A DNA stretch of 64,000 nt from Opitutus sp. (GTDB taxonomy: Bacteria; Verrucomicrobiota; Verrucomicrobiia; Opitutales; Opitutaceae), in the NCBI GenBank assembly GCA_024707325.1, contig JANPZY010000004.1, positions 124,001 to 188,000 on the forward strand, given 5' to 3'. Below, piece after piece: positions 28,381 through 39,003 of this stretch; the first letter of the stretch is position 1, and each line of letters starts with the position of its first letter. The notes under the pieces were generated by a model. The model was not told the origin of the DNA. It saw nothing but the letters and a program-made list of their open reading frames with translations, and made no database searches. A program made the translations under genes and the position numbers.

Positions 28381-28572
28381 GGTCGCGACGAGGTGCGTGC
28401 ACGGTCGACCGAAGGTGCGAACATGGTCGCGACGATGTTCGCACCTCGTCGACCAGAAGTGCGGACATGATCGAACGCATGTCCGGACTCGGTCGAGCGA
28501 AGGTCCGGACACGCTTGTGCGCAGGTGCGCACCCGAGTGAGCAAAGGTGCGGACTCGGTCGCGACGCACGAC
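28381..28572 (-). repeat. 22-bp phase-locked repeat array C (8 units plus a partial)
   Basis: Units start at 28381, 28403, 28425, 28447, 28469, 28491, 28513 and 28535, all 22 bp, and a ninth begins at 28557. Read on the plus strand they follow the reverse complement of arrays A, B and E (GGTCG, then AAGGTGCG, then GAC). Substitution-only divergence. It occupies the gap between the NtrC-type regulator's 3' end and the PEP-CTERM gene's 5' end. A stem (AACCCGC with GCGGGTT, ~28580-28600) separates it from the terminator. Confidence 0.93.
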
Positions 28573-28617
28573 GTGGAGGAACCCGCCGTCCTCGCGGGTT
28601 GAAACGCATCGCCGCAC

Positions 28618-28644
28618 AAAAAGGCCCGCCAGGGATGGCGGGCT
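28618..28644 (-). terminator. Rho-independent terminator of the NtrC-type regulator gene
   Basis: On the minus strand AGCCCGCC and GGCGGGCC form a stem with a 6-base loop (28623-28644), followed by TTTTT. Confidence 0.88.
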
Positions 28645-28668
28645 CCACTTGGCGAAATTATGTGGTGC

Positions 28669-30192
28669 TTACTTTTCGCGCTTCTTTTGGAGCGCGGCTT
28701 TGGTGAGACCGAGGAGTTTCGCGGCCTTGGCCAAATCAGGTTCTGCGGCGATCACACGATCGATCATCGCGCGTTCGATCTGGGAGAGAATCGGCTCTTC
28801 GCCCGTGCGTAGTTTTTCGAAAAGCGCGTCGTAGAGGTCGTCGAGCGACGTCTCCGACTTGGTCGCGACATCGGTCGCAGGCGCGACAAAAGGCGCGGTG
28901 CTCACCGAGGCGGCGAGTGCGGTCGGCTCAACGGCTGGAGCCGCGGGGACGGCGGCGGATTCAGTCGCGAGCGCAGCCGGCGTTTCCGGGCTGGCGGCCA
29001 CGGCTTCGCGAATTTCCGCGGGCAAATCTTTGACGAGAATCGCGTCGCCCTGCGCGATCACGGCGCTGCGGTAAACGACGTTTTCCAACTCGCGCACATT
29101 GCCGGGCCAGCGGTGGCGGCAGATGATCGCCATCGCTTCGGGCGAGACTTTCGTCACGCGCGCTTTCTTCTGCTTCACGAGATTCTGGAGGCAGAAGTCG
29201 ACGATCTGCGGGATGTCCTCCGGGCGCTCGCGCAGCGGCGGCATCTTGATGCGGACGACGTTGAGGCGGTAGTAAAGGTCCTCGCGGAAGGTTTTGGCCT
29301 TCACCATTTCCTCGAGGTCCTTGTTGGTCGCGGCGATCACGCGCACGTCGACTTTGATCGTCTCGACGCCGCCGACGCGCTGGATCTCGCCCTGCTGAAG
29401 GACGCGGAGAATCTTCGTCTGCGTGGCGAGCGCCATGTCGCCGATCTCGTCGAGGAAGATCGTGCCGCCGTCGCAGAGTTCGAACTTGCCGATGCGCTGT
29501 CCGGTCGCGCCGGTGAAGGAACCTTTCTCGTGACCGAAGAGTTCGCTCTCGATGAGATTGTCGGGGATCGCCGCGCAGTTGACCGCGATGAACGGTTTGC
29601 TGGAGCGGTGGCTGTGCTTCCAGATCGAGCGGGCCACGAGCTCCTTGCCGGTGCCGCTTTCGCCCGTGATCATCACGGTGACATCGCTCGCGGTGACCTG
29701 GCCGATGACCTTGAAGACATCCTGCATCACCGGCGAACTGCCGACGATGCCTTCGCGGTAATCGTCGGCGTTGATGGAGGGTTTGTAGTCGCTGACGGCG
29801 TGGAGATCGGCGCGAGTTTTCAGCGCGTTTTCCGCAAGGGCGAGCACCTTCTGCGGATCGAACGGCTTCATCATGTAATCGAAGGCGCCGTATTTCATCG
29901 CCTCGATCGCGGTCTGCGCGGTGCCGAACGCGGTCATGAGGATGACAAGCTGCCGCGGGTTGGCCGAGCGGATGAGCTGAAGTGCTTCAATGCCGCCCAT
30001 GCCGCTCATGCGGACATCGAGCAGCACGAGATCGGGCGCGGGACCTTTTTTGACCAGGGCGACACCTTCTTCACCGCTCGCCGCTTCGATGATCTGATAA
30101 CCGCGGGTGGAAAGCACGCGGGAGAGCGAGTAGCGAATCTCGGCATCGTCATCGATGACGAGGATCGTGGCTGGTTTGGCGGGTTCGGACAT
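28669..30192 (-). CDS. NtrC-family sigma-54-dependent response regulator
   Basis: A 507-residue regulator starting at [16 protein letters not shown] (30192). The receiver has the phospho-acceptor Asp in [14 protein letters not shown] and the Lys in YMMKPFD. The AAA+ domain has [15 protein letters not shown] and [16 protein letters not shown]. The C-terminus is a Fis-type helix-turn-helix ([18 protein letters not shown]). Between the ATPase and the DNA-binding domain is an unusual ~60-residue Ala/Pro/Val/Thr-rich linker. Its neighbourhood to a PEP-CTERM gene recalls the RpoN-dependent PrsR control of PEP-CTERM systems, but no sigma-54 promoter was recognised upstream of that gene. Confidence 0.9.
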   Translation of the reverse strand: MSEPAKPATILVIDDDAEIRYSLSRVLSTRGYQIIEAASGEEGVALVKKGPAPDLVLLDVRMSGMGGIEALQLIRSANPRQLVILMTAFGTAQTAIEAMKYGAFDYMMKPFDPQKVLALAENALKTRADLHAVSDYKPSINADDYREGIVGSSPVMQDVFKVIGQVTASDVTVMITGESGTGKELVARSIWKHSHRSSKPFIAVNCAAIPDNLIESELFGHEKGSFTGATGQRIGKFELCDGGTIFLDEIGDMALATQTKILRVLQQGEIQRVGGVETIKVDVRVIAATNKDLEEMVKAKTFREDLYYRLNVVRIKMPPLRERPEDIPQIVDFCLQNLVKQKKARVTKVSPEAMAIICRHRWPGNVRELENVVYRSAVIAQGDAILVKDLPAEIREAVAASPETPAALATESAAVPAAPAVEPTALAASVSTAPFVAPATDVATKSETSLDDLYDALFEKLRTGEEPILSQIERAMIDRVIAAEPDLAKAAKLLGLTKAALQKKREK

Positions 30193-30301
30193 GAGCGCCG
30201 AGCGAAACGGAGCGTGGGGCGCTTGTAAATAGCGCGGGCAAATCGTTGCCCGCACGGTTTGCGACTGGCGCTTTCGCCGGCTCGGCATTGAGTGAGCGGC
30301 C

Positions 30302-31120
30302 ATGCGCAGCTGGTCGATCCCTCTGTTCCACATCCGCGGTATCCAACTCGCGTTGCACGGGAGCTTTCTCCTTCTGCTCGGTTATGCGGCCTGGACCGGC
30401 TGGCAGGACGCCGGCTCGCGCGGCATGTGGTGGAACTCGCTCACGCTGCTCGCGTTTTTTACCTGCGTGGTGCTCCACGAGCTCGGTCACTCGCTCACGG
30501 CGCGACGCTACGGCGTGCACGTGCGGCGGATTTTGCTGATGCCGATCGGCGGGATGGCGGAGTTTGACTCGATCCCGCGGCGGCCGATGCAGGAGTTCGT
30601 CATCACGATCGCGGGACCGGCGGTGAACTTCGTGATCGTTGGTGTGCTGTGGTTCGTGCTGCCGGAGAACGAAGTGCTCTACTACTCCATCGGCCATCTC
30701 GTGCTGTTGCTGTTTTGGGCGAACCTGATGATGGGCACCTTCAACCTGTTGCCCGCGTTTCCCATGGACGGCGGACGCATCCTGCGCGCGCTGCTCGCGA
30801 CGCGCCTGCCCTATCTGCGTGCGACCCGCATCGCGTCGATCGTCGGCAAAGCGCTGTGCGTGATCGGCGCAGCGATCGCGGTGGTCGGGTATCGTTTCGG
30901 CATCGATTGGTTCGATGGTCCAGCGTGGCTGCTCGCCGCGTTGTTCATTTTCATCTTCTTCGCCGGCGAGGCTGAATACCGCAGTGTGCTCAGGCGCGAA
31001 CTGGAAGAAGCGCACTGGCGCGAGATTTTGGCGCGGAGCATGGCGGCCGTGCCGAGCGTCGGCAGCGAACCGCCGCATCTGCCTCTGCTGCCGGACGATA
31101 GTGGTGAGCGATCGCCGTGA
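30302..31120 (+). CDS. Site-2 protease-type M50 membrane metalloprotease
   Basis: A 272-residue polytopic protease. The zinc site HELGH follows a membrane segment ([23 protein letters not shown], ~50-72), and the third ligand Asp lies in [11 protein letters not shown] (~155). About six hydrophobic segments are seen. The C-terminal ~45 residues are cytoplasmic and charged, without the CBS pair found in some relatives. Such enzymes cut membrane-embedded regulators such as anti-sigma factors; the substrate is unknown. Divergent from the NtrC-type gene. Confidence 0.88.
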   Translation: MRSWSIPLFHIRGIQLALHGSFLLLLGYAAWTGWQDAGSRGMWWNSLTLLAFFTCVVLHELGHSLTARRYGVHVRRILLMPIGGMAEFDSIPRRPMQEFVITIAGPAVNFVIVGVLWFVLPENEVLYYSIGHLVLLLFWANLMMGTFNLLPAFPMDGGRILRALLATRLPYLRATRIASIVGKALCVIGAAIAVVGYRFGIDWFDGPAWLLAALFIFIFFAGEAEYRSVLRRELEEAHWREILARSMAAVPSVGSEPPHLPLLPDDSGERSP

Positions 31121-31220
31121 AGCGCGCCCGAGAGGCGAGCGCGCGCGGCGCTAGTGCAACTAGAAAACGGACAAAGCACTTGATCCGGTCGTCGTGCGGA
31201 CGTAGTCGGAACGCTCCAGC

Positions 31221-31580
31221 ATGCACACGTTTGCCGAGATCTATCGGGCACGCCATGCGTGCTCCGACCGAGAGTTCGCGGAGGAGGTCTTTCGAAAGAC
31301 GCTCTACCCGCACGCTCGGATCTTCGCGCGCTTGATCGAGTGGCTGGAACCGAACTTTTTCGCGGCCGACCACCGCTTCGTCGATCTGGCCGGTCAGGCG
31401 TGCACGATGAAGGACATCCGGATCGCGAGTCGCGAATACTATTACGATTCCGGCAACCCCGGCTGGCTGCGGCAAAAATGCTATCTGCGCACGTCGGGCC
31501 AGCGGATGAAGCAGCTCGCCGCCGAGTATCTGCCCGAGGGGCAGTTTCCCTCGACAGTCACGAAGGTCGATCCGCGCTGA
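31221..31580 (+). CDS. Conserved hypothetical protein, shorter paralogue of the next gene
   Basis: A 119-residue soluble protein of no family I recognise. It aligns throughout with the first ~105 residues of the protein encoded at 31671: an F-x-E-(I/V)-Y-x-AR opening, FEE/FEK then FRKTLYPHARIFA versus FWRTLPWHARLLA, an acidic middle with ASREYYYDSGNPGW versus QLRDFYWQSNGSGW, and a shared KQLAAEYLP/EKVARLYLP end. Highly charged with many aromatic residues and no signal peptide. The tandem duplication supports a real gene. Confidence 0.65.
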   Translation: MHTFAEIYRARHACSDREFAEEVFRKTLYPHARIFARLIEWLEPNFFAADHRFVDLAGQACTMKDIRIASREYYYDSGNPGWLRQKCYLRTSGQRMKQLAAEYLPEGQFPSTVTKVDPR

Positions 31581-31670
31581 AGTCGCGCAGGCATTTTGCA
31601 ACGGATACTGGCGGACGCCGAACCACCCGCTACACCTATGGTCTATCAGGGAGCGGATTAGTCCCCCTGC

Positions 31671-32321
31671 ATGAAATCCTTTCGAGAGGTTTACTGTGCC
31701 CGCCGCCACTGCACCCCGCAGACGTTCGAGAAACGGCTGTTCTGGCGCACGTTACCCTGGCACGCCCGGCTGTTGGCGCCTTGGTTTCTTCTGGTGTCGG
31801 AAAACCACTTTCTACCCGAAGCCGGACTGATCGCTTCGGCCGCAGAGGCGACATCGATGGCGGCCATCCGGGCGCAGCTGCGCGATTTTTACTGGCAGTC
31901 CAACGGCTCCGGTTGGTGGCACCGCGTCGCCCGCGTGCGGATTTCCGCCCAACGCTTCGAGAAAGTGGCGCGACTTTATTTGCCCGATTTCGATCCCAAC
32001 GCTGAACAGGTTTCGCCTGTCAACACCGCTTCCCACGCGGAAGCGGCGGTGTCTAGCGCCGTGCCTTCGGCGATGGAAACGGTCGATTCCGAGGTGATCG
32101 ACTCGCGCCGCCGCGAACTGGAGGACTGGGAAGCCACGCTTCGCCGTCGCGAACTCGACTTGCGCGAGCGCGCGGCCGAGTTGCAGCAACGCGAGACCCG
32201 CCTCGAGCGAGATCGCGCCGCCGTCCGCGAGCGTGAGCGTGTGCTGGCCGAGAGCGTCGCGCGTCACGAACACGATCGGCGCGCGATTCGCGGTTCGCTC
32301 GATCGCTTTGCCGACGCCTGA
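31671..32321 (+). CDS. Conserved hypothetical protein with C-terminal coiled coil
   Basis: A 216-residue protein. Residues 1-105 are homologous to the preceding gene's whole product. After a ~35-residue Ser/Ala/Val linker, residues ~140-210 are an almost uninterrupted, Arg/Glu-rich helix (RRRELEDWEATLRRRELDLR, then RERAAELQQRETRLERDR), a strong coiled-coil pattern suggesting oligomerisation. No enzyme motif or membrane segment. The N-terminal domain may be an undescribed binding module duplicated in tandem, with one copy gaining an oligomerisation tail. Confidence 0.65.
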   Translation: MKSFREVYCARRHCTPQTFEKRLFWRTLPWHARLLAPWFLLVSENHFLPEAGLIASAAEATSMAAIRAQLRDFYWQSNGSGWWHRVARVRISAQRFEKVARLYLPDFDPNAEQVSPVNTASHAEAAVSSAVPSAMETVDSEVIDSRRRELEDWEATLRRRELDLRERAAELQQRETRLERDRAAVRERERVLAESVARHEHDRRAIRGSLDRFADA

Positions 32322-32451
32322 GGGCGGCAAAATTCGCCGCCGATTGCCGCAGGGCTTGGCGGCGCGCAGGCAGAAAACGCGCAGTCTTTTTCCGCTGCGA
32401 GATTGTGAAGTTCCCGCATTCCCGCTGTGATCGGGAGCTCTGCTTCTCCCT

Positions 32452-33792
32452 ATGAACTCCTGGTTCGTCCTCGCGACATCGTCGTCTGGTTCGGAAATTC
32501 CGCTGTGGCTCGTGGTCCCGTTTGGCCTGCTGCTGCTGCTCATTGCGGTCATGCCGCTCACCGGGCCGCGCATTAAGCACCTGTGGGAGCACTACTATCC
32601 GCACATCGCGATCGGCTTGGGGCTCGCGGTGATCGCTTACTACCTGCTGAGCGTGCCGCACGGCGGGGAAACCGTGCATCACACCCTCGCGGAGTATTTC
32701 TCCTTCATCTGTCTCATTGGATCACTGTTTGTAGTGGCCGGGGGGATACACATCCGGGTGAAGGATGAGGCGACTCCGCTCGCCAACGTCACCTTTCTCG
32801 CCATCGGTGCGGTGCTTGCGAACTTCATCGGCACCACCGGCGCCTCGATGGTGATGATCCGGCCTTGGATTCGGATGAACAAAATCCGGATCAGCCCGTA
32901 TCACATCGTTTTCTTCATCTTCGTCGTCTCCAATGTCGGCGGTGCGCTCACACCGATCGGCGATCCCCCGCTCTTCCTCGGTTTCCTGCGCGGCGTGCCG
33001 TTCTTCTGGTTGCTGGGTCACGCGGTGCCGCAATGGCTGTTCACCGTCGGCGCGTTGCTCGTGCTTTTCTACGTCTTCGATCGCCGCAGCTACCTGCGCA
33101 CGCCCTTGCAGGTGCGGGCCGATATCGACCTGCCGTCCGAGGGCATGAAGCTCGACGGCAAACTCAACCTGCTCTTCCTCGCCGCCATCATCGGCGCGGT
33201 GTTTCTCCCGGAGAAATGGTTCATGCGTGAGATCGTCATGCTCAGCGCGGCCACCGCGTCGTATCTGCTCACGCCCAAAATCGTTCACGAGCAAAACCAG
33301 TTTTCCTTCGGCCCGATCAAAGAGGTCGCGTTTCTCTTTGCCGGCATCTTTGCCACGATGATGCCCGCGCTCGGTTATATCGACCAACACGGAGAGCGCT
33401 TTGGCGTGAAACTGTCGCAGCAATACTACCTCGCGACCGGCTCGCTCTCCGCCGTCCTCGACAACGCGCCGACCTACGCGACGTTTCTCCGCCTCGCGGA
33501 AACCACCGCGCAAGCCCAGCACCCTGCGGACTTCGCGGGCCTCACGACCGAACCTGAGGTCGTGCGCGTGATGCTAGAAAAACCCGACTACGCGCGGCTC
33601 GTCGTCGCCGTGAGTCTCGGTGCGGTTTTCTTCGGGGCGATGACCTACATCGGCAACGGTCCGAACTTCATGGTGAAATCGATCGCCGACAGCACCGGTT
33701 GTCACACGCCGACTTTCTTCGGCTACATCGTGAAATTCAGTCTGCCGATCCTGCTGCCGATTCTCCTGCTCGGCATGGGAATCTTCATCTAG
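32452..33792 (+). CDS. Sodium:proton antiporter, NhaD/citrate-transporter-like
   Basis: A 446-residue polytopic membrane protein of the ion-transporter superfamily, with about 11-12 hydrophobic segments. FIGTTGASMVMIRPWIRMNK and SNVGGALTPIGDPPLFLGFLRGVPFFW are the paired substrate-site loops typical of NhaD/ArsB-like carriers, and the late LDNAPTYATF and GNGPNFMVKSIA repeat that pattern. It would exchange Na+ for H+, which fits a cell that exports Na+ with the biotin decarboxylases encoded downstream. It ends 10 bases before the convergent rtcB. Confidence 0.85.
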   Translation: MNSWFVLATSSSGSEIPLWLVVPFGLLLLLIAVMPLTGPRIKHLWEHYYPHIAIGLGLAVIAYYLLSVPHGGETVHHTLAEYFSFICLIGSLFVVAGGIHIRVKDEATPLANVTFLAIGAVLANFIGTTGASMVMIRPWIRMNKIRISPYHIVFFIFVVSNVGGALTPIGDPPLFLGFLRGVPFFWLLGHAVPQWLFTVGALLVLFYVFDRRSYLRTPLQVRADIDLPSEGMKLDGKLNLLFLAAIIGAVFLPEKWFMREIVMLSAATASYLLTPKIVHEQNQFSFGPIKEVAFLFAGIFATMMPALGYIDQHGERFGVKLSQQYYLATGSLSAVLDNAPTYATFLRLAETTAQAQHPADFAGLTTEPEVVRVMLEKPDYARLVVAVSLGAVFFGAMTYIGNGPNFMVKSIADSTGCHTPTFFGYIVKFSLPILLPILLLGMGIFI

Positions 33793-33801
33793 CGCGGCGA
33801 A

Positions 33802-35334
33802 CTACTCCTCGTTGTTCGCCACCCACTCGCGACGCGCGGCTTTCGAGGCCGCGCGTTTTTCGCGTCGCTTCCGCTGCCACGCGGGCTCGGCTTCCTGTCC
33901 GGCCATGATGCAGCCGAGCGGTTGAATTTCGCCGACCACCCGCGCCAAGCCGAAACGCTCGATCTGCGCCTTCACTTTCGTGGCGTCTTTGTAGCCGAGC
34001 GGCGACTCCGACAAATCCGGCGAACCGTTATACCAGCGGATGTCGAGTCCCGCGGTCGTTTCGCCGAGCACCTCGCGCACGCGCGCGGGATCGATTTCTC
34101 CCTCGGCATCGCGATATGGCGCGAGCATCGCCTTGCGCGAAAGATTCCGCCCGGCGCCGTGCGGCGCGAACGACAAAAACTCATCATTGTCGCCGCCGAG
34201 CACGATCAGGATTTCGCGCGCCATGTTGAGCGGGATGAGGCCGAGCAACGGACGTCCCTCCGCATCGCGCCACGCGGGAGTCGCGCCTTTGCCGTGATAA
34301 AACGAATCGCCGCGCTTCCACACGAAGTTATGCTCGTTGCCCCATTGCAGCAGCGGTCGCTGTCCGATGCGGTGCAGAAACTCGTCGTGGATGAGCGCGT
34401 GGTTCATGCGCGTCCAGCGCGCCACATATTGCAACGCCTCCCAATAGTCGCGCCCTTCCCGCGAATCTCCCGGCAACCATGCCGCCGCAGCCGGCACGCC
34501 CGCGGTGTGCTGTCGCGTCCATTCGTCGGCCGCGATCATGCCGCGCTTGTAAACATCCGCGCCGAGCGCGCGTGATCCGTGATGCGTGACCAGCACGTGA
34601 AACGCGCCGTCTCGCCGCTCAATCGCTTCCGCCATTTCGGCGTGTCCGGCCTGCGCGATGGCGCGCTGCTGCTCCGGCGAAAACGTCACGCGGCCGATGT
34701 AGGCGAAATGATTTCCGTCACCCTGCGTGCCGAGAAACTCGCGCGCGCGATGTTCGAGCCCGGACAAAAACGGGTTCTCCCAAACGGGCTCCTCGAGCAC
34801 CGACGAGTAGAGTTGTTTCCCGCGCGGACGCCCGCCCGCGCCGAAATGCGTGGACCGCTGCAGTTGATCCATCAACTCCGCGACTGGATGGTTGTCCGCG
34901 AAGAACGTCGCGAACATCGAACAGCAAATGTCCGCCGAGTGCGCGCCGGGCAGAATCGCGTTCTCCACTTCGATCGCACCGCCGACGGGAATCGTAGCGG
35001 GACCGACACCCGCCGGACACGTGTCGGGCATGAGCGCGCCGCGCTTTACCACGGGCACGTGCAAGAGCTCTGTGAGTCGCGCACGCGAGGCCGCGACACT
35101 CGCGATTTCCGCGGGAGTTTCCGCTTCGACGGCTTCGGTAAACGGATTCGGTTTCGGGCGAAGCTGCAGCGTCTCCCTGCCCTTCGGGAAATCCGCTTCG
35201 AGCACGGCAAACACTCCCGGCAAATCCAAGCCGGTGGCCTGCAGTTCGCGGGCGCGCTTCAGCACGGCGCCGAGTTGTTTTTCGTTGGTCCAACCCGCCG
35301 CAATCAAGTCGCGCGCTTTTACGTCCATGCCCAT
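33802..35334 (-). CDS. rtcB: RtcB-family RNA-splicing ligase
   Basis: A 510-residue member of the RtcB family, which joins 2',3'-cyclic phosphate (or 3'-phosphate) and 5'-OH RNA ends using GTP and Mn2+. Visible blocks: HSADICCSMFATFF, GTQGDGNHFAYIG, VTHHGSRALGADVY, YHGKGATPAW and SFAPHGAGRNLSRKAM, with the guanylated His in the PHGAGR context. The C-terminus ends with a basic tail. No RtcA cyclase or archease is encoded next to it. Repeat array D lies just upstream of its start. Confidence 0.92.
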   Translation of the reverse strand: MGMDVKARDLIAAGWTNEKQLGAVLKRARELQATGLDLPGVFAVLEADFPKGRETLQLRPKPNPFTEAVEAETPAEIASVAASRARLTELLHVPVVKRGALMPDTCPAGVGPATIPVGGAIEVENAILPGAHSADICCSMFATFFADNHPVAELMDQLQRSTHFGAGGRPRGKQLYSSVLEEPVWENPFLSGLEHRAREFLGTQGDGNHFAYIGRVTFSPEQQRAIAQAGHAEMAEAIERRDGAFHVLVTHHGSRALGADVYKRGMIAADEWTRQHTAGVPAAAAWLPGDSREGRDYWEALQYVARWTRMNHALIHDEFLHRIGQRPLLQWGNEHNFVWKRGDSFYHGKGATPAWRDAEGRPLLGLIPLNMAREILIVLGGDNDEFLSFAPHGAGRNLSRKAMLAPYRDAEGEIDPARVREVLGETTAGLDIRWYNGSPDLSESPLGYKDATKVKAQIERFGLARVVGEIQPLGCIMAGQEAEPAWQRKRREKRAASKAARREWVANNEE

Positions 35335-35366
35335 GCTGAAACGTGAGCGTGCGCGGCGTTTTGTCT

Positions 35367-35528
35367 AGGTCACGCCAAAGTCCGGCGTGAGTCGTGCCTG
35401 AGTGCGGCTCGACTCGGGACACGATGCGCACCGAGTCGGGACAAAGTGCGGACGAGGTCGAGCCAAGGTGCGGCTCGAGTCGCGACAAGGTGCGCACCAG
35501 GTCGCGCCACGGTGCGGCTCGAGTCGCG
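35367..35528 (-). repeat. 22-bp phase-locked repeat array D (7 units plus a partial)
   Basis: Units start at 35367, 35389, 35411, 35433, 35455, 35477 and 35499, each 22 bp; a partial unit from 35521 runs into the 3' end of meaB. Orientation as array C (GAGTCG, then AAGGTGCGGCTC). It fills nearly all of the gap between the meaB stop and the rtcB start. No indel between units. Confidence 0.93.
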
Positions 35529-36651
35529 TCAAACGGACTCGAGCAACTCGAGCGCGGCGGCGAGTGCAGGCTTTTCGCCGTGCGCGACGGCGTGCTCAAA
35601 CTTCGGCAGCAAATTCTGGATCTTCGGCGAACCGTAGAAGCGTGTGCGGAGACTTTCGCCTATCAGTGCGTGCATCCATTCGACGGCTTGCGCGCGGCGG
35701 CGGCGCTCGATCTCGCCGGTCTTTTTCCCGGTGCGGAAATACTCGAGCGTGGTATCCCACACCTGCGGCACGCCTTCGCCGGTGAGTGCAGATGCAACGA
35801 GCGCCTGTGTGGACCAGCCGGCGGTCGTGGACTGGAGGTAACGCAGCACGCGCTTCATCTCGGCCTGTGCGGCGAGCGCGCGCGGGCGATTGTCGCCGTC
35901 GGCTTTGTTGATGACCAGCGTGTCGGCGAGTTCGATCACGCCCTTCTTGATGCCCTGCATTTCGTCGCCCGCGCCGGCGATCATGAGCACGAGGAAAAAG
36001 TCCACCATCGCGCGCACCGTGACTTCGTTTTGGCCGACGCCCACGGTCTCCACGATCACGACATCGTAGCCCGCGGCTTCGCAGACGAGAATCGCCTCGC
36101 GCGTCTTGCGCGTGACGCCGCCCAGCGAGCCGCCGGACGGCGACGGGCGGATGAACGCGCGCGGTTCGCGGGCGAGTTTCTCCATGCGGATTTTGTCCGC
36201 CAAAATACTGCCGCCGGAAACGCTGCTCGACGGATCGATCGCGAGCACGGCGACCTTGTGGCCGAGCGACGTGAGATGGCAGCCGAACGCTTCGATGAAC
36301 GTGCTTTTGCCTGCGCCGGGAATGCCCGTGATGCCGATGCGCTGCGATTTGCCGGTGTGCGGCAGAAGTCGCGCGAGCAGTTGTTGCGCGAGTTCCTGGT
36401 GCGCGGGCGCGTTGCTCTCCACGAGCGTGATCGCGCGTCCGACAATGCTCGGATCGTGCTTCAGCACGCCCTCCACGTAATCGTTGAGCGTGAGCGTGCG
36501 GCGCCGCGGCACGACGGGTGGGCGCGCCGTGATGCCCGACGGACTCGCGCCTTGGAGAATCCACGTGGCAAAGCCGGAGCCGGCGTTGTCGGGAACTCCA
36601 GTCGGGACGCGGCTGCGGGCAGCCGTCGTGGAGCGTGTCGGTGGAAGCCAT
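35529..36651 (-). CDS. meaB: Methylmalonyl-CoA mutase-associated GTPase MeaB (probable single-base frameshift)
   Basis: G3E GTPase that protects and reloads B12-dependent mutase. GITGIPGAGKST (Walker A), VLAIDPSS, GGSLGGVTRKTRE, VIVETVGVGQNE and TLVINKADGDN (guanine specificity) are present. The uninterrupted frame begins at a GTG at 36512, but upstream of it the same frame encodes plausible sequence with no start codon (VPDNAGSGFATWILQGAS). An ATG at 36651 in another frame opens MASTDTLHDGCPQPRPDW. One extra base near 36593-36598 would join them into ~373 residues. Same strand as the mutase genes. Confidence 0.85.
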
Positions 36652-36725
36652 GTGAAACGGGGAATGTTGTAACCGCGAATGAACGCGAATCGATGCGAAT
36701 GAATTCAGCCTTTCGGCTTACGGTC

Positions 36726-36770
36726 TGTCATTCTGAGCGAAGTGGATTCTTCGCTTCGCTCAGAATGACA
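36726..36770. repeat. GTCATTCTGAGCGAAG inverted repeat (hairpin copy)
   Basis: TGTCATTCTGAGCGAAG (36726-36742) and CTTCGCTCAGAATGACA (36754-36770) are perfect inverted copies with an 11-base loop. Same family as the copies at 22401 and 24162. It lies between the mutase terminator and meaB. Confidence 0.88.
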
Positions 36771-36784
36771 AGAGAAGTTCGGAC

Positions 36785-36816
36785 AAAAAAGGGACGCGGC
36801 CTCGCGACCGCGTCCC
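36785..36816 (-). terminator. Rho-independent terminator of the methylmalonyl-CoA mutase operon
   Basis: GGGACGCGG (36791-36799) and CCGCGTCCC (36808-36816) form a 9-bp stem; on the minus strand six T follow. Confidence 0.9.
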
Positions 36817-36837
36817 TGATACTATGGCTGAAACAGA

Positions 36838-38999
<2,162 letters not shown>

Positions 39000-39003
<4 letters not shown>

